Numbered from the stretch's first letter, positions 33,049-46,350 are shown. The stretch is DNA of 64,000 nt from Lantana camara (GCA_037501455.1 CM074855.1:55807001-55871000); one strand, 5' to 3'. The notes: a model not told the origin generated them from the letters alone. Translations and numbers: made by a program.

Positions 33049-33588
33049 GCTGAAAACATCACGTAGGGTTGTCAGGGTTATATATATCTAGTAATTAAAC
33101 CTCACCTTTTCCGAACAATCAAAAAGCAAGAGGAAACCGTAAGGAGCGTGCTCCTCATCTCGCGGACCGTGATCTGTGCAACAAGGGACAAGTGTACATA
33201 AGACTCAACTCGAATGAACCAATTAAGACGCACGGTGAAGTCATAATCAAGATATTATGCAATAACAATCAAGGAGTGTCAAGTAGGAGCATGATTATCA
33301 ATTAAGCAAGTATATATATCACATAACTCACATATGGGAGCCAAGGAAGTGAAACAAATGCAATAAGAAAGGTTTTGGTGAAGTTTGGCCAAAACCGACA
33401 ATTTTTGGAAATGTACATGTTGTGGGAAAACTGGAATATCTCAAATTCTAGAAGTGGGAATCGAGTTTTGTTTATTGGATATGAAAGTAGACACATAGAC
33501 CTTTCCAACGCTCTATAGCACGTTTCCTAATTCAAACCGAGGTGAAAATGGCGTTGGTTTGAAGTTGGACAAAATGCAGGAAATAAAA

Positions 33589-33713
33589 GGTGACACGCCA
33601 GTGTCACTAAAATACACTAAGCAGTGACACCCCCGTGTCACGGTACAGAAACTCAACCCAACGAAAACCCCCGTGTCACGCTGAAGAGGGGAAAAGCGAC
33701 ACCCCCGTGTCAC
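33589..33713 (-). repeat. LTR palindromes of B2
   Basis: GGTGACAC pairs with GTGTCAC-type arms (33589-33607). GTGACA pairs with TGTCAC (33624-33641). A decayed unit follows near 33668, and a last one at 33696-33713 shows the uninterrupted form of the site where copia E inserted in LTR B1. The loop in element sense is mainly CGGGGG. Confidence 0.7.
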
Positions 33714-34775
33714 TGTGCGTAACAGAAAAACAGGGCAAGAAAACAGGGGAGGTCGTGGGAGATGGTTCCCAAACCAATCAATCACCAAACTACATCAAAT
33801 AAACACTTGAAAACCAACATATAACATGTATATGATCATATATATCCATTAATCATCATATAATCCAAGGAAAAATGCATCAAATCATCAAGAATTCATC
33901 ATCAAAATCCCATATAAACTCATGTTTTCCAACTTTCCTCTAATTCAAGAATTCATGCAAGTTATGAGATATAATGATCCTAAACATGCTTCTAAGCACT
34001 TATAACCAAGGAATCATATCATATTTACCAAACCCTACTCAAATATATCTCAAGGGATTCAATCAAATTCTCCATATACCTCAAGATGGAAGAAGAAATG
34101 GATGAAATGATGAGATGATGAAGATGATGCTTCTAACTTGTATAATTCCTCCTTGAATTTGGCTTGAATTTGATGAAACCTTTCTTCCTTCCCTTGATGG
34201 TGTTTGAATCGGTTTTTAGTGTGTGAATGTGTGAAGTCTTGATAAGAATGGATGAGTGGAATGTGTGTATATCTTGCATATATGTTATATTGTATATAAT
34301 GTATGTAATGTAACATAATTATAGAGATATAGATTATATATGTATAAAGTTAGATATTATGCATAATATATATATAAAAAGATCCTTAGTGCTCTATTAA
34401 TGTATATACATATACAATGCATGTGTGAGTGTAGGTCTTCCAAGAATTAGATGAATCACCACAATTTGCATGTTAGTCCCTTATGTATTTAAATGAATGC
34501 ACACAAGTATCATTTCTAACAAATAAACATTTAACTCCCAAATCATGAAATGCAATTTAGTCCATGAATTCAGGAAATGATCAAATAAGAACATATAAGA
34601 ACATTTAATCATGTTGGCAATTAGTTCACGTAAATTCCACGTTAATGATAGTTCATATAAATGCTTGAAGGTATAATATATATAATGTTATGAAAATTAT
34701 AATAATTTCACAAAACACTTAGTAATGTAATTTACATAATATCACGTAATGCATAATTGAAAACGGGGCGTTACA

Positions 34776-35097
34776 ATTCTCCCCCCCTTAAAAGGACCTG
34801 GTCCCCAGGTCCACTGTCGAGTTTTAAAATGATGCATAGGCAATAAGAGAACCCCGTCTCTTAGGCAAGTCATGAGAGAGCCCCGTCTCTCAAACAAGCA
34901 GAGAAAGAGCCCCGTCTCTCTAACACGCAACGAGAGAACCCCGTCTCTCAAACAAGTAATGAGAGAACCCCGTCTCTCACACACACGCCAAAACAACGAT
35001 TCAAGAAAGCAAATTGTAGAAACATTCACGTATATGTCACATAAAGCAGGTGGCATCACGTTAATCACATAACTAACGCTTTTATACAACCAAAATT
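34776..35097 (-). mobile_element. Truncated 3' internal end of B with stem-loop array
   Basis: This is a copy of 29313-29632: polypurine tract, hairpin (34794-34812) and the five-unit stem-loop array at 34844-34979. It is nearly identical to the first copy. The match breaks after CAAAATT at about 35097, where satellite DNA begins. Just past the junction AAGTTCAAATT occurs twice in quick succession. Confidence 0.85.
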
Positions 35098-36028
35098 TGA
35101 AGTTCAAATTGAAGTTCAAATTTGATCACAACTTAATATTACAATGTATTAAATCATAAATCGAATAATGAAGAACGAGAGGGTCATTATTTCTGAAGTA
35201 TCAGATCGTAAAATCGATGTACTGAAAACAGAAATTGAAGTTTTGTTGCATTTAACATAGAGTTTGAATATTCGAAAATAAGGTGTTCTAACACAATACG
35301 ATTATTGGAGCATTAAATTGAGATTCAGTGAAACCTAGGTGTCTGTTCGTAAAGGGCGAAGTTTGATTATCCGATAACAAGGTGTTCATCGGATATTTCG
35401 AAATAACGAGTGTCATTGCTACAAAAGTATTAATTCGTAAAATTGGGATATATATATCCATAGTAAGGAGAAATAACTTAAAAACATTTCATGAAGATGA
35501 AATCTCTACATATATTGTTAGAAACACTTGTAATTACGAGAAAGTGATTAAATATTTCGGGAAAACAAAAGTTCAAATTTCATCCCAACTTAATATTACA
35601 ATGTATTAAATCATAAATAGAATAATGAAGAACGAGAGGGTCATAATTTCTGAAGTATCAGATCGTAAAATCGATGTACTGACAGAAATTGAAGTATTGT
35701 TGCATTTAACATAGAGTTTGAATATTCGAAAATAAGGTGTTCCAACACAATACGATTACTGGAGCATTAAATTGAGATTCAGTGAAACCTAGGTGTCTGT
35801 TCTTAAAGGGCGAAGTATGTTTATCCGATAACAAGGTGTTCATCGGATATTTCGAAACAACGAGTGTCATTGCTTCAAAAGTATTAATTCGTAAAATTGG
35901 GATCTAGAGTTTGAATATTCGAAAATAAGGTGTTCCAACACAATACGATTATTGGAGCATTAAATTGAGATTCAGTAAAACCTAGGTGTCTATTCGTAAA
36001 GGGCGAAGTTTGATTATCCGATAACAAG

Positions 36029-38770
36029 GTGTTCATCGGATATTTCGAAATAACGAGTGTCATTGCTACAAAAGTATTAATTCGTAAAATTGGGATATAT
36101 ATATCCATAGTAAGGAGAAATAACTTAAAAACATTTCATGAAGATGAAATCTCTACATATATTGTTAGAAACACTTGTAATTACGAGAAAGTGATTAAAT
36201 ATTTTGGGAAAACAGAAGTTCAAATTTGATCCCAACTTAATATTACAATGTATTAAATCATAAATCGAATAATGAAGAACGAGAGGATCATTATTTCTGA
36301 AGTATCAGTTCGTAATATTGAATTGCTGAAAACAGAAATTGAAGTATTGTTGCATTTAACATAGAGTTTCAATATTCGAAAATAAGGTGTTCCAACACAA
36401 TACGATTATTGGAGCCTTAAATTGAGATTCAGTGAAACCTAGGTGTCTATTCGTAAAGGGCGAAGTATGATTATCCGATAACAAGGTGTTCATCGGATAT
36501 TTCGAAACAACGAGTGTCATTGCTTCAAAAGTATTAATTCGTAAAATTGGGATATGTATATGCATAGTAAGGAGAAATAACTTAAAAACATTTCATAAAG
36601 ATGAAATCTCTACATATATTGTTAGAAACACATGTAATTACGAGAAAGTGATTAAATATTTAGGGAAAACACAAGTTCAAATTTGATCCCAACATAATAT
36701 TACAATGTATTAAATCATAAATCGAATAACGAAGAACGAGAGCGTCATTATTTTTGAAGTATCAGTTCGTAAAATTGAAGTACTGAAAACAGTAATTGAA
36801 GTATTGTTGCATTTAACATAGAGTATGAATATTCGAAAATAAGGTGTTCCAACACAATACGATTATTAGAGCATTAAAATGAGATTCAGTGAAACCTAGG
36901 TGTCTATTCGTAAAGGGCGAAGTATGATTATCCGATAACAAGGTGTTCATCGGATATTTCGAAACAACGACTGTCATCGCTTCGAAAGTATTAATTCGTA
37001 AAATTGGGATATGTATATGCATAGTAAGGAGAAATAACTTAAAAACATTTCATCAAGATGAAATCTCTACATATATTGTTAGAAACATTTGTAATTACGA
37101 GAAAGTGATTAAATATTTCGGGAAAAGAGAAGTTCAAATTTGATCCCAACTTAATATTACAATGTATTCAATCCTAAATCGAATAATGAAGAACGAGAGG
37201 GTCATTCTTTCTGAAGTATCAGTTCGTAAAATTGAAGTGCTGAAAACAGAAATTGAAGTATTGTTGCATTTAACATAGAGTTTAAATATTCGAAAATAAG
37301 GTGTTCCAACACAATACGATTATTGGAGCATTAAATTGAGATTCAGTGAAACCTAGGTGTCTATTCGTAAAGGGCGAAGTATGATTATCCGATAACAAGG
37401 TGTTCATCGGATATTTCGAAATAACGAGTGTCATTGCTACAAAAGTATTAATTCGTAAAATTGGGATATATATATCCATAGTAAGGAGAAATAACTTAAA
37501 AACATTTCATGAAGATGAAATCTCTACATATATTGTTAGAAACACTTGTAATTACGAGAAAGTGATTAAATATTTCGGGAAAACAGAAGTTCAAATTTGA
37601 TCCCAACTTAATATTACAATGTATTAAATCATAAATCGAATAATGATGAACGAGAGGATCATTATTTCTGAAGTATCAGTTCGTAAAATTGAAGTGCTGA
37701 AAACAGAAATTGAAGTATTGTTGCATTTAACATAGAGTTTCAATATTCGAAAATAAGGTGTTCCAACACAATACGATTATTGGAGCCTTAAATTGAGATT
37801 CAGTGAAACCTAGGTGTCTATTCGTAAAGGGCGAAGTATGATTATCCGATAACAAGGTGTTCATCGGATATTTCGAAACAACGAGTGTCATTGCTTCAAA
37901 AGTATTAATTCGTAAAATTGGGATATGTATACGCATAGTAAGGAGAAATAACTTAAAAACATTTCATAAAGATGAAATCTCTACATATATTGTTAGAAAC
38001 ACTTGTAATTACGAGAAAGTGATTAAATATTTAGGGAAAACACAAGTTCAAATTTGATCCCAACATAATATTACAATGTATTAAATCATAAATCGAATAA
38101 CGAAGAACGAGAGCGTCATTATTTTTGAAGTATCAGTTCGTAAAATTGAAGTACTGAAAACAGTAATTGAAGTATTGTTGCATTTAACATAGAGTATGAA
38201 TATTCGAAAATAAGGTGTTCCAACACAATACGATTATTAGAGCATTAAAATGAGATTCAGTGAAACCTAGGTGTCTATTCGTAAAGGGCGAAGTATGATT
38301 ATCCGATAACATGGTGTTCATCGGATATTTCGAAACAACGACTGTCATCGCTTCGAAAGTATTAATTCGTAAAATTGGGATATGTATATGCATAGTAAGG
38401 AGAAATAACTTAAAAACATTTCATCAAGATGAAATCTCTACATATATTGTTAGAAACATTTGTAATTACGAGAAAGTGATTAAATATTTCGGGAAAAGAG
38501 AAGTTCAAATTTGATCCCAACTTAATATTACAATGTATTCAATCCTAAATCGAATAATGAAGAACGAGAGGGTCATTCTTTCTGAAGTATCAGTTCGTAA
38601 AATTGAAGTGCTGAAAACAGAAATTGAAGTATTGTTGCATTTAACATAGAGTTTAAATATTCGAAAATAAGGTGTTCCAACACAATACGATTATTGGAGC
38701 ATTAAATTGAGATTCAGTGAAACCTAGGTGTCTATTCGTAAAGGGCGAAGTATGATTATCCGATAACAAG
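36029..38770 (+). repeat. Higher-order repeat: two three-monomer units of 1371 bp
   Basis: The three monomers starting at 36029, 36486 and 36943 recur as 37400, 37857 and 38314 with few differences, whereas neighbouring monomers differ more. The first monomer type carries ATATATATCCATAGTAAGG; the others carry ATGTATATGCATAGTAAGG-like variants. Confidence 0.8.
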
Positions 38771-41058
38771 GTGTTCATCGGATATTTCGAAATAACGAGT
38801 TTCATTGCTTCAAAAGTATTAATTCGTAAAATTGGGATATATATATGCATAATAAGGAGAAATAACTTAAAAACATTTCACAAAGATGAAAATCACTACA
38901 TATATTGTTAGAAACACTTGTAATTACGAGAAATTGATTAAATATTTAGGGAAAACACAAATTCAAATTTGATCCCAACATAATATTTCAATGTATTAAA
39001 TCATAAATCGAATAACGAAGAACAAGAGCATCATTATTTCTGAAGTATCAGTTCGTAAAATTGAAGTACTGAAAACATAAATTGAAGTATTGTTGTATTT
39101 AACATAGAGTATGAATATTCGAAAATAAGGTGTTCCAACACAATATGATTATTGGAGCATTAAATTGAGATTCAGTGAAACCTAGGTGTCTATTCGTAAA
39201 GGGCGAAGTATGATTATCCGATAACAAGGTGTTCATCGGATATTTCGAAACAACGACTGTCATCGCTTCGAAAGTATTAATTCGTAAAATTGGGATATGT
39301 ATATGCATAGTAAGGAGAAATAACTTAAAAACATTTCATCAAGATGAAATCTCTACATATATTGTTAGAAACATTTGTAATTACGAGAAAGTGATTAAAT
39401 ATTTCGGGAAAAGAGAAGTTCAAATTTGATCCCAACTTAATATTACAATGTATTCAATCCTAAATCGAATAATGAAGAATGAGAGGGTCATTCTTTCTGA
39501 AGTATCAGTTCGTAAAATTGAAGTGCTGAAAACAGAAATTGAAGTATTGTTGAATTTAACATAGAGTTTAAATATTCGAAAATAGGGTGTTCCAACACAA
39601 TACGATTATTGGAGCATTAAATTGAGATTCAGTGAAACCTAGGTGTCTATTCGTAAAGGGCGAAGTATGATTATCCGATAACAAGGTGTTCATCGGATAT
39701 TTCGAAATAACGAGTTTCATTGCTTCAAAAGTATTAATTCGTAAAATTGGGATATGTATATGCATAATAAGGAGAAATAACTTAAAAACATTTCATAAAG
39801 ATGAAAATCTCTACATATATTGTTAGAAACACTTGTAATTACGAGAAATTGATTAAATATTTAGGGAAAACACAAATTCAAATTTGATCCCAACATAATA
39901 TTTCAATGTATTAAATCATAAATCGAATAACGAAGAACAAGAGCATCATTATTTCTGAAGTATCAGTTCGTAAAATTGATGTACTGAAAACATAAATTGA
40001 AATATTGTTGTATTTAACATAGAGTATGAATATTCGAAAATAAGGTGTTCCAACACAATATGATTATTGGAGCATTAAATTGAGATTCAGTGAAACCTAG
40101 GTGTCTATTCGTAAAGGGCGAAGTATGATTATCCGATAACAAGGTGTTCATCGGATATTTCGAAACAACGACTGTCATCGCTTCAAAAGTATTAATTCGT
40201 AAAATTGGGATATGTATATGCATAGTGAGGAGAAATAACTTTAAAACATTTCATCAAGATGAAATCTCTACATATATTGTTAGAAACATTTGTAATTACG
40301 AGAAAGTGATTAAATATTTCGGGAAAAGAGAAGTTCAAATTTGATCCCAACTTAATATTACAATGTATTAAATCATAAATCGAATAATGAAGAACGAGAG
40401 GGTCATTCTTTCTGAAGTATCAGTTCGTATAATTGAAGTGCTGAAAACAGAAATTGAAGTATTGTTGCATTTAACATAGAGTTTAAATATTCGAAAATAA
40501 GGTGTTCCAACACAATACGATTATTGGAGCATTAAATTGAGATTCAGTGAAACCTAGGTGTCTATTCGTAAAGGGCGAAGTATGATTATCCGATAACAAG
40601 CTGTTCATCGGATATTTCGAAATAACGAGTTTCATTACTTTAAAAGTATTAATTCATAAAATTGGGATATGTATATACATAATAAGGAGAAATAACTTAA
40701 AAACATTTCATAAAGATGAAAATCTCTACATATATTGTTAGAAAAACTTGTAATTACGAGAAATTGATTAAATATTTAGGGAAAACACAAATTCAAATTT
40801 GATCCCAACATAATATTTCAATGTATTAAATCATAACTCGAATAACGAAGAACAAGAGCATCATTATTTCTGAAGTATCAGTTCGTAAAATTGAAGTACT
40901 GAAAACATAAATTGAAGTATTGTTGTATTTAACATAGAGTATGAATATTCGAAAATAAGGTGTTCCAACACAATACGATTATTGGAGCATTAAATTGAGA
41001 TTCAGTGAAACCTAGGTGTCTATTCGTAAACGGAGAAGTATGATTATCCGATAACAAG
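38314..41058 (+). repeat. Higher-order repeat: two-monomer units of 915 bp
   Basis: Monomers at 38314, 39229 and 40144 share ACGACTGTCATCGC. Those at 38771, 39686 and 40601 share ACGAGTTTCATT. The alternation gives a 915-bp period repeated three times, with the third unit more diverged. Confidence 0.8.
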
Positions 41059-44000
41059 GTGTTCATCGGATATTTCGAAACGACGAGTGTCATTGATTCA
41101 AATGTATTAATTCGTAAAATTGGGATATGTATATGCATAGTAAGGAGCAATAACATAAAAACATTTCATAAAGATGAAATCTCTACATATATTGTTAGAA
41201 ACACTTGTAATTACGAGAAAGTGATTAAATATTTAGGGAAATCACAAGTTCAAATTTGATCCCAATATAATATTACAATGTATTAAATCTTAAATCGAAT
41301 AACGAAGAACGAGAGCGTCATTATTTCTGAAGTATCAGTTCGTAAAATTGAAGTACTGAAAACAGAAATTGAAGTATTGTTGCATTTAACATAGAGTTTC
41401 AATATTCGAAAATAAGGTGTTCCAACACAATACGATTATTAGAGCATTAAATTGAGATTCAGTGAAACCTAGGTGTCTATTCGTAAAGGGCGAAGTATGA
41501 TTATCCGATAACAAGGTGTTCGTCGGATATTTCGAAACAACGAGTCTCATCGCTTCAAAAGTATTTATTCGTAAAATTGGGATATGTATATGCATAATAA
41601 GGAGAACTAACTTAAAAACATTTCATAAAGATGAAATCTCTACATATATTGTTAGAAACACTTGTAATTACGAGAAAGTGATTAAATATTTCGGAAAAAC
41701 AGAAGTTCAAATTTGATCACAACTTAATATTAGAATGTATTAAATCATAAATCGAATAATGAAGAATGAGAGGGTCATTATTTTTGAAGTATCAGTTCGT
41801 AAAATCGATGTACGGAAAACAGAAGTTGAAGTATTGTTGCATTTAACATAGAGTTTGAATATTCGAAAATAAGGTGTTCCAACACAATACGATTATTGGA
41901 GCATTAAATTGAGATTCAGTGAAACCTAGGTGTCTATTCGTAAAGGGCGAAGTATGATTATCCGATAACAAGGTGTTCATCGGATATTTCGAAATAACGA
42001 GTTTCGTTGCTTCAAAAGTATTAATTCGTAAAATTAGGATATGTATATGCATAATAAGGAGAAATAACTTAAAATAATTTCATAAAGATGAAAATCTCTA
42101 CATATATTGTTAGAAACACTTGTAATTACGACAAATTGATTAAATATTTAGGGAAAACACAATTTCAAATTTGATCCCAACATAATATTTCAATGTATTA
42201 AATCATAACTCGAATAACGAAGAACAAGAGCATCATTATTTCTGAAGTATCAGTTCGTAAAATTGAAGTACTGAAAACATAAATTGAAGTATTGTTGTAT
42301 TTAACATAGAGTATGAATATTCGAAAATAAGGTGTTCCAACACAATACGATTATTGGAGCATTAAATTGAGATTCAGTGAAACCTAGGTGTCTATTCGTA
42401 AATGGAGAAGTATGATTATCCGATAACAAGGTGTTCATCGGATATTTCGAAACGACGAGTGTCATTGATTCAAATGTATTAATTCGTAAAATTGGGATAT
42501 GTATATGCATAGTAAGGAGCAATAACATAAAAACATTTCATAAAGATGAAATCTCTACATATATTGTTAGAAACACTTGTAATTACGAGAAAGTGATTAA
42601 ATATTTAGGGAAATCACAAGTTCAAATTTGATCCCAATATAATATTACAATGTATTAAATCTTAAATCGAATAACGAAGAACGAGAGCGTCATTATTTCT
42701 GAAGTATCAGTTCGTAAAATTGAAGTACTGAAAACAGAAATTGAAGTATTGTTGCATTTAACATAGAGTTTCAATATTCGAAAATAAGGTGTTCCAACAC
42801 AATACGATTATTAGAGCATTAAATTGAGATTCAGTGAAACCTAGGTGTCTATTCGTAAAGGGCGAAGTATGATTATCCGATAACAAGGTGTTCGTCGGAT
42901 ATTTTGAAACAACGAGTCTCATCGCTTCAAAAGTATTTATTCGTAAAATTGGGATATGTATATGCATAATAAGGAGAACTAACTTAAAAACATTTCATAA
43001 AGATGAAATCTCTACATATATTGTTAGAAACACTTGTAATTACGAGAAAGTGATTAAATATTTCGGAAAAACAGAAGTTCAAATTTGATCACAACTTAAT
43101 ATTAGAATGTATTAAATCATAAATCGAATAATGAAGAATGAGAGGGTCATTATTTTTGAAGTATCAGTTCGTAAAATCGATGTACGGAAAACAGAAGTTG
43201 AAGTATTGTTGCATTTAACATAGAGTTTGAATATTCGAAAATAAGGTGTTCCAACACAATACGATTATTGGAGCATTAAATTGAGATTCAGTGAAACCTA
43301 GGTGTCTATTCGTAAAGGGCGAAGTATGATTATCCGATAACAAGGTGTTCATCGGATATTTCGAAATAACGAGTTTCGTTGCTTCAAAAGTATTAATTCG
43401 TAAAATTAGGATATGTATATGCATAATAAGGAGAAATAACTTAAAATAATTTCATAAAGATGAAAATCTCTACATATATTGTTAGAAACACTTGTAATTA
43501 CGACAAATTGATTAAATATTTAGGGAAAACACAATTTCAAATTTGATCCCAACATAATATTTCAATGTATTAAATCATAACTCGAATAACGAAGAACAAG
43601 AGCATCATTATTTCTGAAGTATCAGTTCGTAAAATTGAAGTACTGAAAACATAAATTGAAGTATTGTTGTATTTAACATAGAGTATGAATATTCGAAAAT
43701 AAGGTGTTCCAACACAATACGATTATTGGAGCATTAAATTGAGATTCAGTGAAACCTAGGTGTCTATTCGTAAATGGAGAAGTATGATTATCCGATAACA
43801 AGGTGTTCATCGGATATTTCGAAACGACGAGTGTCATTGATTCAAATGTATTAATTCGTAAAATTGGGATATGTATATGCATAGTAAGGAGCAATAACAT
43901 AAAAACATTTCATAAAGATGAAATCTCTACATATATTGTTAGAAACACTTGTAATTACGAGAAAGTGATTAAATATTTAGGGAAATCACAAGTTCAAATT

Positions 44001-45174
44001 TGATCCCAATATAATATTACAATGTATTAAATCTTAAATCGAATAACGAAGAACGAGAGCGTCATTATTTCTGAAGTATCAGTTCGTAAAATTGAAGTAC
44101 TGAAAACAGAAATTGAAGTATTGTTGCATTTAACATAGAGTTTCAATATTCGAAAATAAGGTGTTCCAACACAATACGATTATTAGAGCATTAAATTGAG
44201 ATTCAGTGAAACCTAGGTGTCTATTCGTAAAGGGCGAAGTATGATTATCCGATAACAAGGTGTTCGTCGGATATTTTGAAACAACGAGTCTCATCGCTTC
44301 AAAAGTATTTATTCGTAAAATTGGGATATGTATATGCATAATAAGGAGAACTAACTTAAAAACATTTCATAAAGATGAAATCTCTACATATATTGTTAGA
44401 AACACTTGTAATTACGAGAAAGTGATTAAATATTTCGGAAAAACAGAAGTTCAAATTTGATCACAACTTAATATTAGAATGTATTAAATCATAAATCGAA
44501 TAATGAAGAATGAGAGGGTCATTATTTTTGAAGTATCAGTTCGTAAAATCGATGTACGGAAAACAGAAGTTGAAGTATTGTTGCATTTAACATAGAGTTT
44601 GAATATTCGAAAATAAGGTGTTCCAACACAATACGATTATTGGAGCATTAAATTGAGATTCAGTGAAACCTAGGTGTCTATTCGTAAAGGGCGAAGTATG
44701 ATTATCCGATAACAAGGTGTTCATCGGATATTTCGAAATAACGAGTTTCGTTGCTTCAAAAGTATTAATTCGTAAAATTAGGATATGTATATGCATAATA
44801 AGGAGAAATAACTTAAAATAATTTCATAAAGATGAAAATCTCTACATATATTGTTAGAAACACTTGTAATTACGACAAATTGATTAAATATTTAGGGAAA
44901 ACACAAATTCAAATTTGATCCCAACATAATATTACAATGTATTAAATCATTAATCGAATAACGAAGAACAGGAGCATCATTATTTCTGAAGTATCAGTTC
45001 GTAAAATTGAAGTACTGAAAACATAAATTGAAGTATTGTTGCATTTAACATAGAGTATGAATATTCGAAAATAAGGTGTTCCAACACAATACGATTGTTG
45101 GAGCATTAAAATGAGATTCAGTGAAACCTAGATGTCTATTCGTAAAAGGCGAAGTATGATTATCCGATAACAAG
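41059..45174 (+). repeat. Higher-order repeat: three near-identical 1372-bp trimers
   Basis: Starts at 41059, 42431 and 43803 are exactly 1372 bp apart, as are 41516, 42888 and 44260. I saw only isolated differences, such as CGGAGAAG against TGGAGAAG near 41034 and 42406. The similarity extends a few hundred bases to the left of 41059. This is the most homogeneous part of the array and points to recent unequal exchange or amplification. Confidence 0.85.
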
Positions 45175-45899
45175 GTGTTCGTCGGATATTTCGAAACAAC
45201 GAATCTCATCGCTTCAAAAGTATTAATTCGTAAAATTGGGATATGTATATGCATAATAAGGAGAAATAACTTAAAAACATTTCATATGTAACGCCCCGAC
45301 TTTTCGGACGTAAAGGTACGACGTATGTGTTTACCAATTTGCGCGAATTAATTGTTTTTACGTGTTTTATATTTAATTTTATTATAATTGTTATTATTTT
45401 ACTATATTATATTATATTATTTTATTTTAATATTATTAATTTTATATATATATATTTCGTATTATATATATATATATATATGTTTAATTATTTTTTTATT
45501 AATTTAATGATTATGCTAATTATATGTTATGTTAATTAATCATGTTTAATCATATTAATTAATTATTCATTTATATAAATATACGTGACTTTATTTAATT
45601 TATTTAATATTAGAATTTATTTATGTATTTATTTGAATTCTGCATGGGAATTATTTATGCATGGATTTTGTTGAATTTTTGCATGGGAATTATAATTTAT
45701 GCATGGAAATTATATGAAATATGCTTGAATTGCATGATTGAGCTTGTTTGCTCATTTTGTGCATTGTTCTTATATGAAATGATATTGAAATGCAATGAAT
45801 TTCTAATATGTCGTAAATATATGTGTTATGAACATGATTTTATGCTCGGTTTATGTTTTCGAATTCATTTGATTTGTTAACGAATTTAATTTGAATCGA

Positions 45900-45945
45900 G
45901 GAACCAAATCGGGGGCTAACGAGCACTTAGCGTACCCTTGGTTCC
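45900..45945 (+). promoter_or_regulatory. Conserved nested hairpin in LTRs of D and A
   Basis: The outer stem GGAACCAA pairs with TTGGTTCC, and inside it GCTAA pairs with TTAGC around CGAGCAC. The same element is in the 3' LTR of D (about 57068-57113) and, on the minus strand, in both LTRs of A (8050-8096 and about 15027-15073), where the inner stem is kept and the outer is slightly altered. Its role is unknown. Confidence 0.6.
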
Positions 45946-46337
45946 GAATTTAATATCTTGAGCTCGGGAACTCGGATTCGAATTCCGTCAACTCCGCTGA
46001 ACTTGTAACGAAAATTCGAGTTTAGTAAACTTAGCCTTAAATTTTTCCTAAGTCGTTTGAACCTCCGAAATTCAACGGAAAAACGAATCGGCGACCAATT
46101 TGACCTTGTTGTACAAAATCAGCCATATCTTGTCCAAACCATAACCAAATTAACCATGGTTTGATTCCTTAGATCCCTAACTCAACCACCTATCAGGAAA
46201 TATCAAGCCCTAACCAAGATAGCCCTCACACAATCCCCAAAACTCAGCCAAAGCTACTGCTCTTCATTCCAGTCCCGTAATCCTTCATCCCTTGGAGATT
46301 TTGGAGCTCAAATCTCATCCAAACTTCATCCAATCAT

Positions 46338-46350
46338 CAAGGTAAGTTAA
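46338..46350 (+). promoter_or_regulatory. Splice-donor-like site in LTR of D
   Basis: CAAG|GTAAGTTAA is close to an ideal plant 5' splice site. It is about 1.05 kb into the LTR and recurs in the 3' LTR (near 57510). Both LTRs of A have CAAG|GTAAGCTTAGGG in the same context, followed by GGTTGTATTATATG. Paired with the acceptor-like site near the LTR end, it could bound an intron in the leader of the transcript. Confidence 0.45.

Larger units (their letters stand above)
31126..34775 (-). repeat. LTR B2, with Mutator-like insertion
   Basis: On the minus strand it starts TGTAACGCCCCG (34775) and ends at the TGTAGCACCC end at 31126. Without the 868-bp insertion at 32137-33004 it is about 2.8 kb, matching B1. 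Outside the insertion the two LTRs differ only at scattered bases and in the (TA)n tract. Confidence 0.9.
15748..35097 (-). mobile_element. Tandem gag-only LTR element B (LTR-int-LTR-int chain)
   Basis: Read on the minus strand from right to left, the order is a truncated 3' internal end (35097-34776), an LTR (34775-31126), a full internal region of 1813 bp (31125-29313), a second LTR (29312-16420, split by copia element E) and the 5' part of another internal region (16419-15748), cut by element A. Each LTR is bordered by a primer site on one side and a polypurine tract on the other. The middle LTR is therefore shared by two units, as expected after unequal recombination between LTRs. The full internal region holds a gag pseudogene ending where protease would begin, so pol is absent. 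This matches the class known as terminal-repeat retrotransposons with a gag domain. Confidence 0.8.
35098..45286 (+). repeat. Satellite array, monomer about 457 bp (left part)
   Basis: About 23 monomers are arranged head to tail. Using the segment GTGTTCATCGGATATTTCG as a marker, copies recur at 35382, 35840, 36029, 36486, 36943, 37400, 37857 and onward at 457-458 bp steps to 45175. One step is short (35840 to 36029) because a monomer has lost about 270 bp at 35905. Monomers are AT-rich. TTCGTAAA recurs three times within each monomer, hinting at an older internal duplication. Short open frames recur in each monomer on both strands only because the monomers are alike. The array is interrupted at 45286 by element D and resumes at 60211. 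Confidence 0.95.

Noticed and set aside
29693..35097. Host gene duplication suggested by repeated gag-like frames
   Set aside because: The frames are gag of a retroelement (capsid motif and two zinc knuckles) bounded by LTRs.
36990..37010. CENP-B-box-like string TTCGTAAAATTGGGA in satellite monomers
   Set aside because: Differs from the CENP-B box in spacing and at core bases, and plants have no established CENP-B system; chance resemblance is likely.
35098..45286. CRISPR-like regular repeats
   Set aside because: Repeat unit is 457 bp without unique spacers, and the sequence is plant nuclear DNA.
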